DNA from: Acetobacterium woodii DSM 1030
Lineage (GTDB): Bacteria; Bacillota; Clostridia; Eubacteriales; Eubacteriaceae
Reading direction: 5' to 3'
NCBI RefSeq assembly: GCF_000247605.1
Contig: NC_016894.1
Coordinates: 992,001-1,056,000 of the forward strand
DNA length: 64,000 bases
Shown piece by piece: positions 8,365 to 18,140 of the stretch. The notes under the pieces were generated by a model. The model saw only the letters and a list, made by a program, of their open reading frames with translations, was not told where the DNA came from and did not search any database. A program made the translations under genes and the position numbers. The stretch's first letter is position 1; each line of letters opens with the position of its first letter.

Positions 8365-10185
8365 ATGCACGTAGAAAAAAAGAAATTTATTTTAAAACGA
8401 TTTACACCGTATATGGGCAAAAAGAAAGTGCTGTTACCGGTATCATTGATCTTGTCAGGCTTATCAGCGGCACTTAATATTGTACCGTTTGTATTTGTCT
8501 GGTTCATTACCCGGGAGCTGTTGTCAAATCCGCGGATGACCCAGCTCAACAATATCGATTTTTATGCCTGGCTGGCATTGGGATGCGCCATATTGGGCGT
8601 GGTTATTTATTTTTTGTCGCTGCTAAGCTCTCATCTGGCGGCTTTTCATGTGGAAATTGGAATGCAAAAGCTGGGGATGGAAAGAATAATGGCCATGCCG
8701 CTGGGCTTTTTTGATCAGCATTCCAGTGGCAAAATCAGAAAAATTGTTAATGATGGTGCCGCCACAACGCATGGTTTTTTAGCTCATCAATTGCCGGACA
8801 TTGCCGGTAGTGTGGTTTCGCCCATTGTATTGATTGTACTGATTTTTACGGTCGACTGGCGGATGGGTCTGGCTTCGATGATGCCGATTGTAATTGGCTT
8901 TATTACCATGAGCTTCATGATGAACGAGAAGGGCAAGGAATTTCAGAAACGCTATTATGATGCGCTGGAAGAAATGAGCTCAGAGTCGGTGGAATATATC
9001 CGCGGCATTCCGGTGGTTAAAACCTTTGGTCAAAGTATTTTTTCGTTTAAGCGGTTTTATGACAGTATTATCAGGTACAAAGAGATGGTAGCGGCCTACA
9101 CTAAGCTTTGGCAAAAACCGATGTCATTTTATACGGTGGTGATGCAGTCGGCGGTCTTTTTCCTGATTCCCATGGCGATTTTGCTAATTGGCAGAGGGGA
9201 TAGCCTGTCGATGGTATTGGCCGATTTTATTTTTTATTTGTTAATCACGCCGATATTTTCGATGCTGTTAATGAAATCCATGCATTTTCAGCAAAATACT
9301 GTGATTGCTGAGCAAGCCATCGACCGGTTTGATCAGCTAATTCAATATCCGGCAATGGCGACAGCTAAAAAAGTGAGACCTATTGAAGAATACAGTCTGG
9401 AATTTAAAGACGTGGTGTTTTCTTATCAAGGGGCTGACAAAAAGGCTCTTAATAAGATAAGTTTTAAATTAAAGCCAGGAGAAACGATCGCTTTAGTTGG
9501 GCCTTCCGGTGGGGGAAAAACCACAATTGCCCGGCTGGCAGCCCGGTTCTGGGATGTGGATGCGGGGGAAGTGTTGATCGGTGGAATTAATGTCAAAGCG
9601 ATTCCCAAAAATGAACTGATGAATAAGATCGCTCTCGTTTTTCAGAATACACGGCTTTTTAAAACAACCTTAAGCGAAAATATTGTCTTTGGGAAAGAAG
9701 GTGTTGGTGCCGAAACAATTAACCGTGCCATCGATTTATCGCAGTCACGGGAAATTATTGATCATCTTCCCGGGGGGATTAATACTGTGATCGGCGCAAA
9801 AGGGACTTATCTTTCCGGCGGTGAGCAACAGCGGATTGCCATTGCCCGAGCCATGGTCAAGGATGCTCCGATTGTGCTGCTTGATGAAGCGACGGCCTTT
9901 GCCGATCCGGAAAATGAGCATTTAATCCAGAAAGCTCTTAAAGCCTTGAGTAAGGGAAAAACAACATTAATGATTGCTCATCGTTTGACCAGCGTTCAAA
10001 ATGTGGATCGGATTCTAGTGATTGACAACGGTATGATCGTCGAGCAGGGGAGTCATCAGAACTTGTTGGCGCAAGGTGGTTATTATCGAAAAATGTGGGA
10101 TGAATATCAACAAACTGTGGCGTGGAAAATTGATGCTCGCAGGACAACTAATGGAGGTCAAGATGATCAAATACTTTCAAAATAA
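8365..10185 (+). CDS. ABC transporter ATP-binding/permease half-transporter (YbtP/IrtA-like fold)
   Basis: Fused membrane and nucleotide-binding half-transporter of 606 residues. About six membrane segments lie in residues 20-310. The ATPase follows with Walker A GPSGGGKTT, signature LSGGEQQR and Walker B LLDEATAFAD. It overlaps the next, similar gene by 23 bp, so the two products almost certainly form a heterodimer. Pairs of this kind beside an AraC regulator resemble the siderophore systems YbtPQ and IrtAB, which have an exporter fold but import metal chelates. Drug or peptide export is the alternative. Confidence 0.87.
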   Translation: MHVEKKKFILKRFTPYMGKKKVLLPVSLILSGLSAALNIVPFVFVWFITRELLSNPRMTQLNNIDFYAWLALGCAILGVVIYFLSLLSSHLAAFHVEIGMQKLGMERIMAMPLGFFDQHSSGKIRKIVNDGAATTHGFLAHQLPDIAGSVVSPIVLIVLIFTVDWRMGLASMMPIVIGFITMSFMMNEKGKEFQKRYYDALEEMSSESVEYIRGIPVVKTFGQSIFSFKRFYDSIIRYKEMVAAYTKLWQKPMSFYTVVMQSAVFFLIPMAILLIGRGDSLSMVLADFIFYLLITPIFSMLLMKSMHFQQNTVIAEQAIDRFDQLIQYPAMATAKKVRPIEEYSLEFKDVVFSYQGADKKALNKISFKLKPGETIALVGPSGGGKTTIARLAARFWDVDAGEVLIGGINVKAIPKNELMNKIALVFQNTRLFKTTLSENIVFGKEGVGAETINRAIDLSQSREIIDHLPGGINTVIGAKGTYLSGGEQQRIAIARAMVKDAPIVLLDEATAFADPENEHLIQKALKALSKGKTTLMIAHRLTSVQNVDRILVIDNGMIVEQGSHQNLLAQGGYYRKMWDEYQQTVAWKIDARRTTNGGQDDQILSK

Positions 10186-11896
10186 ATATGCGTTATCGAC
10201 AAAAGGCGCTAAAGACCTTTTTTATGCTATAATTTGGACAATTATTATGGAATTTTCTTTTATGGCGCCGGTGGTGCTTGGTTTTATGTTTTTGGATCAA
10301 TACACGCAAGTGCTGTTTAACTCTTTAGAAATGCCCAAAAATAATTTAACTTATTATTTTTTGATCTCAGTGGTGCTTTTTCTGGTCATGTTTGGAATAA
10401 CTTATTTTCAATATCAGGCAGCCTATACGAAAACTTATGAGGAAAGTGCCAAAAGCCGGATTAATTTGGCGGAAACATTACGCAAGTTGCCGTTGGCTTT
10501 TTTTGGGAAAAAAGATATTGCCGACTTAAGTTCAACCATTATGGAAGATGCAACTCAGATTGAAACGCTTTTTTCACATGCAGTTCCGCAAATTTATGCA
10601 TCTGTCATCACGATTTTTGTGATGGGGATCATGATGTTTTTCTATAATTGGCAGTTATCTTTGGCAGTTTTTTGGGTCGTGCCGGTAGCAGCACTCGTTT
10701 TTTATCTGTCCAGAAAATACCAGAGTACGGTGCATAGCGAACTTTATCAAAGCAAAAGAGTGATTTCAGATAAGATGCAAGAAGGGCTTGATTCAGCTCA
10801 GGAAATCAAATCCTACAATCAAGAAACGGCTTTTTCGAAAGAACTGGGGGGGTTACTTGACCAACTCGAGAATGATATGATCAGGGGCGAGTTGGTAACG
10901 GGAGCGGTTATTAATCTTTCCTACGTGTTACTTAAGCTGGGATTGCCGAGTGTGATGTTATACGGGGCCTATTTATTAGCATACGGTACGATCAACGTTT
11001 TTGCTTATTTGGCATTTATGGTTATTGCCGCCCGGATTTACAATCCGATCATGGAAGTAATGAATAACCTGGCCTTGCTCTTATACCTAAACGTTCGTAT
11101 CGAGCGGATGAAAGAGATGGCTCAGATGCCTAAGCAAGAAGGGATTGAAGCCTTCAATCCCCAGCATTATCATATTGAATTTAAAAATGTCGGTTTCTCC
11201 TATCAGGATAATATTGAAACCTTGAAAAATGTTAGTTTTACCGCCCGACAAGGAGAAGTAACGGCTCTGGTTGGTCCTTCAGGCGGTGGGAAAAGCACCA
11301 TTGCTAAACTGGCAGCGCGATTTTGGGATATCGAAAAAGGTGCTATTACCCTTGGCGAAAATGACATTTCTCAAGTTGATCCAGAAGCATTACTTAATCA
11401 TTATTCGATCGTTTTTCAGGATGTCACCTTGTTTAATGCCAGCGTGATGGAGAACATTCGCTTGGGGAAAAAAGATGCCTCTGATGTGGAAGTGATTAAA
11501 GCGGCCCAGTTGGCCCAATGTGATGAGTTTGTCAAGCAACTGCCGCAGGGGTATGAAACTCGGATTGGGGAAAATGGTGAAAAATTATCCGGCGGTGAAC
11601 GGCAGCGAATTTCCATTGCACGGGCGATTTTAAAAGACGCACCAATTATTTTACTTGATGAAGCAACGGCATCTCTTGATGCCGAAAATGAAAGTAAAAT
11701 TCAAAGTGCATTAGGTGAGTTGGTAAAAAACAAGACCGTATTAATCATTGCTCATCGAATGCGAACCGTTTTAGGAGCCGATAAAATTGTTGTGATAAAA
11801 GATGGCGAGATCGTAGAAACCGGTAAGCCGCAGGTACTTAAAGAAAAAAAAGGTGTTTTTGCTTCAATGTTGAAAGCTCAATATGAACAAATATAG
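10163..11896 (+). CDS. ABC transporter ATP-binding/permease half-transporter, partner subunit
   Basis: Second half-transporter, 577 residues. The start is placed at the ATG at 10163 because GGAGG lies 6 bp upstream; a longer reading frame opens at 10076 but only inside the preceding gene. Membrane segments fill residues 20-300. The ATPase has GPSGGGKST, LSGGERQR and LLDEATASLD. Both partners keep canonical ATPase motifs, so neither site is obviously degenerate. It ends at a strong terminator. Confidence 0.87.
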   Translation: MIKYFQNKYALSTKGAKDLFYAIIWTIIMEFSFMAPVVLGFMFLDQYTQVLFNSLEMPKNNLTYYFLISVVLFLVMFGITYFQYQAAYTKTYEESAKSRINLAETLRKLPLAFFGKKDIADLSSTIMEDATQIETLFSHAVPQIYASVITIFVMGIMMFFYNWQLSLAVFWVVPVAALVFYLSRKYQSTVHSELYQSKRVISDKMQEGLDSAQEIKSYNQETAFSKELGGLLDQLENDMIRGELVTGAVINLSYVLLKLGLPSVMLYGAYLLAYGTINVFAYLAFMVIAARIYNPIMEVMNNLALLLYLNVRIERMKEMAQMPKQEGIEAFNPQHYHIEFKNVGFSYQDNIETLKNVSFTARQGEVTALVGPSGGGKSTIAKLAARFWDIEKGAITLGENDISQVDPEALLNHYSIVFQDVTLFNASVMENIRLGKKDASDVEVIKAAQLAQCDEFVKQLPQGYETRIGENGEKLSGGERQRISIARAILKDAPIILLDEATASLDAENESKIQSALGELVKNKTVLIIAHRMRTVLGADKIVVIKDGEIVETGKPQVLKEKKGVFASMLKAQYEQI

Positions 11897-11904
11897 ATAA
11901 TTAT

Positions 11905-11948
11905 AAAAAAACATTGTCTGAATTATAATAATTCAGGCAATGTTTTTT
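11905..11948. terminator. Bidirectional intrinsic terminator between the ABC and GntR genes
   Basis: Arms of about 20 bp at 11905-11924 and 11929-11948, with A-run and T-run ends on both sides and one mismatch or wobble. It separates the converging genes ending at 11896 and 11953. Confidence 0.85.
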
Positions 11949-11952
11949 AATG

Positions 11953-12663
11953 TCAGGACTTATCAAGTTTAAGTCCGGCCACAAAACCATCAATCAGATC
12001 CATATGTTGGGACATCGCAAAGGCCGCATTAAGGGGTTCTTTGTTACGGAGTGCGTTGAGAATGTTCCGGTGTTGTTGATCAATGATTGGACCCCGTTCG
12101 GTATCTAAGAGAATCGCAATACGGATATCCTTGATTAGCGCTTCAATGAGTGTAGCGGAAGAGAGTAAGACATTTCGAATCATTTTATTTTCCGAAGCGG
12201 TGGCAATTTCATAGTGAAATTGCTTGTCCAATTCAGCCCGGACCGATTCATCAGTTTCGGTTTCGATGGCATAACAAAGTTTTTCCAAACTGGCATAACG
12301 TTCGGGGGTCATGTTTTTCGCGGCTAGCTTTGCCGATTCCGTTTCCAATGCCCGGCGAAGTTCCTGAACTTCACTGAGCTGACCATTGCTAAGCCAGAAC
12401 ATGATGGTCAGCGGTTGGGTAAGGGTATCCTCAAAATTTTCGGCAATAAAATTGCCTTCACCTTGCTGACAGACCACCAGACCGATCATTTCCAAAGCTC
12501 GGATAGCTTCTCGGATGGTCGCCCGGGAAACGCCCAATTGTTCGGCCCATTGTCGTTCGGAAGGAAGTCGATCACCGCTTTTTAAATGACCTTGGATAAT
12601 ATTTTCTTTTATTTGCTCGAGAATCTGCAAATATATTTTTGTGTGTGCAATTTCAGTAAACAT
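11953..12663 (-). CDS. lctA: GntR-family (FadR subfamily) regulator, probable lactate-operon regulator
   Basis: Transcription factor of 236 residues. The N-terminal winged helix (residues 10-75) contains GDRLPSERQWAEQLGVSRAT. A C-terminal all-helical FCD effector domain holds His residues expected to bind a metal and a carboxylate effector. It is divergent from lctBCDEF and faces an operator-like dyad with the FadR-family TGGT-N3-ACCA pattern. It is the obvious candidate for lactate-responsive control. The lctA symbol follows the naming of the A. woodii lct locus as I recall it and should be treated as provisional. Confidence 0.82.
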   Translation of the reverse strand: MFTEIAHTKIYLQILEQIKENIIQGHLKSGDRLPSERQWAEQLGVSRATIREAIRALEMIGLVVCQQGEGNFIAENFEDTLTQPLTIMFWLSNGQLSEVQELRRALETESAKLAAKNMTPERYASLEKLCYAIETETDESVRAELDKQFHYEIATASENKMIRNVLLSSATLIEALIKDIRIAILLDTERGPIIDQQHRNILNALRNKEPLNAAFAMSQHMDLIDGFVAGLKLDKS

Positions 12664-12788
12664 ATAAATACTTCACTTCATTTCATTTTTAATTTTTAGA
12701 TAATCATTAACCATTGTACCACAATCAATTTTAAAACTCAAAAAGATAAAATCGTTCATAAAAAAATATGAAAACGTTATTTTAGTGC

Positions 12789-12817
12789 TTGACATGTATT
12801 TACGAAACGATTATAAT
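12789..12817 (+). promoter_or_regulatory. Consensus sigma-A promoter of the lct operon
   Basis: TTGACA (12789-12794), a 17-bp spacer and TATAAT (12812-12817): a perfect match to both hexamers and the optimal spacing. The predicted transcript starts near 12824, leaving a 5' leader of about 200 nt before lctB. A promoter this strong implies tight repression when lactate is absent. Confidence 0.85.
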
Positions 12818-12830
12818 GGCAACAGGTAAG

Positions 12831-12849
12831 TGGTCTGACCACTAGACCA
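12831..12849. promoter_or_regulatory. GntR/FadR-type operator downstream of the lct promoter
   Basis: TGGTCTGACCA at 12831-12841 fits the FadR-family dyad. It lies inside a wider inverted repeat, TGGTCT-N7-AGACCA, ending at 12849. It begins about 7 bp after the predicted start point, the position expected for a roadblock or repressor site. Confidence 0.7.
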
Positions 12850-13024
12850 ATGGCAAAATTTTATCAATGATTTTTGATGTTTTTGAATGGGTTTAAGCGG
12901 ATTCATAATTGCGAAATTCTTTAGATGATACCTTTTTTGCTGTTTGTTGAAAATCAACAAGCAGCAAATAATTTCGCACTGAGAAATGAAAAAATAACTT
13001 TAATTAATTTAATGGAGGGCGAGT

Positions 13025-13819
13025 ATGAAAATACTGGTATGTATCAAACAGGTTCCCGGAACTTCCAATGTCGAAGTAGACCCGGAAACCGGGGTTCTAA
13101 TTCGTGATGGTGTGGAATCAAAATTAAATCCCTACGATTTATTCGGTTTAGAAACGGCATTTCGTTTAAAAGAACAATTAGGCGGGACCATTACCACGTT
13201 ATCAATGGGACCAATGCAAAGCAAAGAAGTTCTCATGGAATCGTTTTACATGGGCGCTGATGAGGGTTGTTTATTATCGGATCGAAAATTCGGCGGGGCC
13301 GATGTGGTAGCGACCAGTTATACCTTAGCGCAGGGCACCAAACGATTGGGTGACTTTGATCTGATCATTTGCGGTAAACAAACCACCGATGGCGATACTG
13401 CTCAAGTAGGTCCGGAAATGGCTGAATTTTTGGGAATCCCTCATGTTACCAATGTGATTAAAATTCTGGCCGCTGATGAAAAGGGATTAACCCTGCAAAT
13501 GAATATGGAAGAATCGCTGGAGATACAACGGGTTCCTTATCCCTGCCTGATTACGGTTGACAAGGATATTTATACACCAAGACTGCCGTCTTATAAACGA
13601 AAACTTGATATATCCAAAAACCCTGAAATTAAAATATTAACGCTAAAAGATATGTACGACACCAACGAAAAAAAATATGGACTGAGCGGATCACCGACAC
13701 AGGTGGAACGAATTTTCCCACCGGAAAGCAATGTTGAAAAAACCAGTTTTGAAGGCGATGGCAAGGTTTTGGCAAAAGCGCTATTGGGGATTTTAACAGA
13801 AAAAAAATATTTAGGCTAG
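13025..13819 (+). CDS. lctB: Electron-bifurcating lactate dehydrogenase, EtfB subunit
   Basis: Beta subunit of an electron transfer flavoprotein, 264 residues, with the N-terminal [13 protein letters not shown] typical of EtfB and the NAD/FAD-associated stretch [20 protein letters not shown] near 115. In A. woodii the LctBCD complex couples lactate oxidation by NAD+ to simultaneous oxidation of reduced ferredoxin (flavin-based electron confurcation). Cytoplasmic. GGAGGG precedes the ATG. First gene of the operon, 13 bp upstream of lctC. Confidence 0.92.
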
Positions 13820-13832
13820 AAAGGAAAAAATC

Positions 13833-15089
13833 ATGGCAGGAATTAAAATAATCAAAGAAAATGTCGATCGAGAAACCTTTGAGGCACTGGCAGAGATTTG
13901 CCCTTTTGATGCGTTCTCATATGAAAACGATAAGCTGGAAGTCACGGCAGCTTGTAAAATGTGTAAAATGTGCCTTAAAAAAGGACCTGAAGGGGTTCTA
14001 ATTCTGGAAGAAGATGAAAAAGTCGCTATCGACAAAAGCTTATATCGGGGAATTACCGTTTATGTCGATCATATTGAAGGCCAGATTCATCCGGTTACTT
14101 TCGAACTGATTGGCAAAGCCCGGGAATTGGCAGCGGTCATTGGACATCCGGTTTATGCCTTGTTGATGGGCACAAATATCACCGAAAAAGCTGACGAATT
14201 GTTAAAATATGGAGTCGATAAAGTGTTTGTCTATGACAAACCGGAGCTTAAGCATTTTGTTATTGAACCCTACGCTAACGTGTTGGAAGATTTTATCGAA
14301 AAAGTCAAACCTTCTTCGATTCTGGTGGGCGCAACTAATGTTGGCCGTTCTTTAGCACCGCGGGTTGCGGCTCGTTATCGAACCGGACTTACCGCTGACT
14401 GTACCATTTTGGAAATGAAAGAAAACACCGATTTAGTTCAGATTAGACCAGCTTTTGGCGGGAATATTATGGCACAGATCGTTACTGAAAATACCCGTCC
14501 ACAGTTTTGCACGGTACGTTATAAAGTATTTACTGCGCCAGAACGGGTTAATGAGCCCTGGGGCGACGTTGAAATGATGGATATCGAAAAAGCCAAGCTG
14601 GTTTCAGCGATTGAAGTGATGGAAGTTATTAAAAAAGAAAAAGGGATTGATTTATCTGAAGCAGAAACCATTGTGGCTGTCGGTCGAGGGGTGAAATGCG
14701 AAAAAGATCTGGACATGATTCATGAATTTGCGGAAAAAATTGGTGCCACCGTGGCCTGCACCCGACCCGGAATTGAAGCTGGGTGGTTTGATGCCAGACT
14801 GCAGATTGGCTTAAGCGGTAGAACGGTTAAACCTAAACTAATCATTGCCCTGGGTATTTCCGGTGCGGTGCAATTTGCCGCCGGGATGCAAAACTCGGAA
14901 TATATCATTGCCATCAATAGTGATCCTAAGGCGCCAATTTTTAACATCGCCCATTGCGGAATGGTGGGAGACTTATATGAAATCCTGCCGGAACTGCTGA
15001 CGATGATTGAAGGGCCCGAAAACAACAAAGACACCGAAACAATATCAATCCCAGAAGCAATTGAAACTCCGGAAAGGATGGTCGTTTAA
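13833..15089 (+). CDS. lctC: Electron-bifurcating lactate dehydrogenase, EtfA subunit with ferredoxin-like N-terminus
   Basis: Alpha subunit of the Etf pair, 418 residues. Residues 1-65 form a ferredoxin-like extension with Cys23, Cys41, Cys44 and Cys47 (CKMCKMC), able to hold one iron-sulfur cluster. The classical EtfA follows, including the FAD domain block [20 protein letters not shown] near 328. The extension distinguishes bifurcating lactate-type Etfs from the simple electron-carrier kind. It starts 13 bp after lctB and ends 1 bp before the lctD start codon. Confidence 0.92.
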
Positions 15090-15090
15090 G

Positions 15091-16491
15091 ATGAATTATA
15101 AAAAAGTGGAAGCAAGCGATATTGCCGCGATTAAAGAACTGATCCCCGCGGAACGTGTTTTTGTTGGCACCGAAATTGGGGAAGATTTCAGCCATGATGA
15201 ATTAGGCAGCATTCATTCATATCCGGAAGTTTTGATTAAGGTAACCTCAACCGAAGAAGTTTCAAAAATCATGAAATACGCCTATGAACATAATATTCCT
15301 GTCGTTGTCCGCGGTTCGGGGACGGGTTTAGTCGGTGCCTGTGTGCCGTTGTTTGGAGGGATCATGCTGGAAACGACATTAATGAATAACATTCTGGAAT
15401 TGGATACGGAAAACCTGACCGTAACGGTTGAACCAGGGGTTTTATTGATGGAACTGTCTAAGTTTGTCGAAGAAAACGATTTGTTTTATCCTCCTGATCC
15501 CGGTGAAAAATCCGCTACCATCGCTGGTAATATCAGTACGAATGCCGGTGGCATGCGGGCCGTAAAATATGGTGTCACCCGAGATTATGTAAGAGGTTTG
15601 ACAGTCGTCCTGGCAAATGGCGAAATTATTGAGTTAGGGGGGAAAATCGTTAAAAACAGTTCCGGTTATAGTCTCAAAGATTTGGTTATTGGTTCGGAAG
15701 GTACCCTCTGTGTGATTACCAAAGCCATTTTAAAATTGTTGCCCTTACCTAAAATGACCTTAAGTTTATTAATTCCCTTTGAAAATATCAGTGATGCGGC
15801 GGGGATTGTTCCGAAGATTATTAAATCCAAGGCGATTCCAACGGCGATTGAATTTATGGAACGTCAAACTATTTTATTTGCCGAAGATTTTCTGGGCAAA
15901 AAATTCCCGGACTCCAGTAGCAACGCTTATATTCTGTTAACCTTTGACGGAAACACGAAAGAGCAGGTTGAAGCCGAATATGAAACAGTGGCAAACCTTT
16001 GTCTAGCCGAAGGTGCCAAAGATGTTTATATTGTAGATACCGTAGAACGTAAAGATTCGGTTTGGTCAGCCCGGGGAGCATTTTTAGAAGCCATCAAAGC
16101 ATCAACCACCGAAATGGATGAATGTGACGTCGTTGTGCCGCGAAATCGGATTGCTGAATTTATTGAATTCACCCATGATCTGGCCAAAGAAATGGATGTC
16201 CGAATTCCCAGTTTTGGCCACGCTGGTGATGGTAATTTGCATATTTATGTATGTCGGGATGAACTTTGTCAGGCTGATTGGGAAGCCAAACTCGCAGAAG
16301 CCATGGATCGGATGTATGCCAAGGCCCTGACGTTTGAAGGATTGGTTTCCGGTGAACACGGGATTGGATATGCTAAACGAAAATATTTGCTTAATGATTT
16401 TGGAACCGAACATCTGGCATTAATGGCAGGGATTAAACAGACTTTTGATCCCAAGAATCTGCTGAATCCGAAAAAAGTCTGTCAGATGTAG
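15091..16491 (+). CDS. lctD: FAD-dependent lactate dehydrogenase (GlcD-like)
   Basis: Oxidises lactate to pyruvate and passes electrons to the LctBC flavoprotein. The 466-residue protein has the FAD_binding_4 segment [16 protein letters not shown] near 75 and the C-terminal FAD-oxidase block with GHAGDGNLH and [10 protein letters not shown]. The ATG at 15091 is chosen over a longer frame at 15007, which lies inside lctC; AAAGGATGG precedes it. Homologues act on D-lactate, and LctF can supply that isomer from L-lactate. Confidence 0.92.
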
Positions 16492-16496
16492 GTGAG

Positions 16497-18041
16497 ATGA
16501 TGGATAACTTGTTACTTTTTTTTATTGCCTTGATACCGGTGTTGTGGCTGATTGTTTCGCTGGGGATCTTAAAGATCCCCGGATACAAAGCCTGTCCCAT
16601 CGCTTTGGCAATTACTGTCGGATTAAGTATTCTGGTCTGGAAGATGCCGGTGCTTGATAGTTTGACAGCGGCCTTAGAAGGTGGCGCGATGGCTATTTGG
16701 CCAATCATGCTTGTTATTGTAGCCGCGGTATTTACCTATAATCTGGCAACCCATACTGGGGGGATGGAAGTCATCAAAAAAATGATGACCAGTATTTCGA
16801 CCGATCAACGGATTTTGGTATTAATTCTGGCCTGGGGATTTGGCGGATTCTTAGAAGCGATAGCCGGTTTTGGGACAGCCGTAGCGATTCCCGCCAGTAT
16901 TTTAGCGGCATTGGGGTTTAATCCGGTTTTTGCAGCCATTATCTGCCTGATTGCTAATACCACGCCAACAGCTTTTGGGGCCATTGGTTTACCGGTTAGT
17001 ACGCTGGCAGCGGTTACTAATTTAAATGTAAACGATTTATCATTTACGGTGGCAATTCAACTGTTTATTATGATTATCGTCGTTCCTTTTATATTAGTCA
17101 TGCTGACGGGCAAAGGCATTAAAAGTCTGAAAGGGGTCTTTATCATTACCTTGATGGCTGGTTTATCCTTTGCCTTACCGCAAATTTTTGTAGCCAAATA
17201 TTTAGGCGCTGAACTACCGGCAATTGTGGGATCAGTCATTAGTATGGCCGTTGTGATTGCTATGGCAAAAATATTCTACAAAGATACCGCCGACAAAGAG
17301 GCCGAAAAAATTGCCGCCAAAAGCGCTGTGATGGCTTGGCTCCCATTTATTTTAGTATTTGTTATTATCATTTTGTGTTCATCATTGTTCCCGATGATCA
17401 ATGGAGCCTTAGCACAGGTTAAGACGAGCATTCAAATTTATACCGGACCACACGGAAAACCGTTCACAATTCTTTGGTTATCGACGCCAGGGACGCTGAT
17501 TATTTTTGCAACTTATTTAGCAGGCTTGATTCAGGGCGTTAAGTTTGGTCAAATCTCCAAGATTCTGGGCGATACCATGAAACAAATGAGCAAATCAGCG
17601 ATTACGATTGTTGCGATTGTGGCTTTGGCAAAAGTTATGGGATATAGCGGAATGATCGGTGTCATTGCTCAGATTCTGGTATTAATTACCGGGAGTTATT
17701 ATCCGTTGATCGCGCCGCTGATTGGAGCATTGGGAACCTTTGTTACCGGCAGTGATACCTCGGCAAACGTGTTGTTTGGCGGGCTTCAGGTGGAAGCAGC
17801 AAAAGCCATTGGCATGAGTCCTTATTGGCTGGCCGCGGCAAACACCGCTGGTGCGACCGCTGGAAAAATGATTTCGCCGCAGAGTATTGCGGTAGCGACC
17901 GCAGCGACCGGAATTATTGGCAGTGAAGGAAAAATCTTACAGGCAACTCTGAAGGTATGTATCATTTATGTCGTTGTTATTGGGATAGTGGTATACTTTG
18001 GCGCACCATTAATAGAAGGGTTGTTAAGCACATTTGGATGA
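16497..18041 (+). CDS. lctE: L-lactate permease (LctP family)
   Basis: Integral membrane symporter of 514 residues with about twelve or more hydrophobic segments. Family blocks include GFGGFLEAIAGFGTAVAIPA near 117 and GTFVTGSDTSANVLFGGLQ near 415. It takes up lactate with protons or sodium. It starts 6 bp after lctD at tandem ATG codons (16497 and 16500), preceded by AGGTGAG. Its presence in the operon indicates growth on external lactate. Confidence 0.93.
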   Translation: MMDNLLLFFIALIPVLWLIVSLGILKIPGYKACPIALAITVGLSILVWKMPVLDSLTAALEGGAMAIWPIMLVIVAAVFTYNLATHTGGMEVIKKMMTSISTDQRILVLILAWGFGGFLEAIAGFGTAVAIPASILAALGFNPVFAAIICLIANTTPTAFGAIGLPVSTLAAVTNLNVNDLSFTVAIQLFIMIIVVPFILVMLTGKGIKSLKGVFIITLMAGLSFALPQIFVAKYLGAELPAIVGSVISMAVVIAMAKIFYKDTADKEAEKIAAKSAVMAWLPFILVFVIIILCSSLFPMINGALAQVKTSIQIYTGPHGKPFTILWLSTPGTLIIFATYLAGLIQGVKFGQISKILGDTMKQMSKSAITIVAIVALAKVMGYSGMIGVIAQILVLITGSYYPLIAPLIGALGTFVTGSDTSANVLFGGLQVEAAKAIGMSPYWLAAANTAGATAGKMISPQSIAVATAATGIIGSEGKILQATLKVCIIYVVVIGIVVYFGAPLIEGLLSTFG

Positions 18042-18140
18042 AATGGCGTGAAGTTAACTTTTACGACAGCTTTACCAGTCGGGACACTTGCAAAATAAAT
18101 TGGCCGTTAGTGTCTTTTGTCAATCAGAAAGGAAAAGACA

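Noticed and set aside
12925-13107. 60-codon open frame overlapping the start of lctB
   Set aside because: It has no ribosome binding site and lies out of frame across the lctB start; the leader and lctB explain the sequence.
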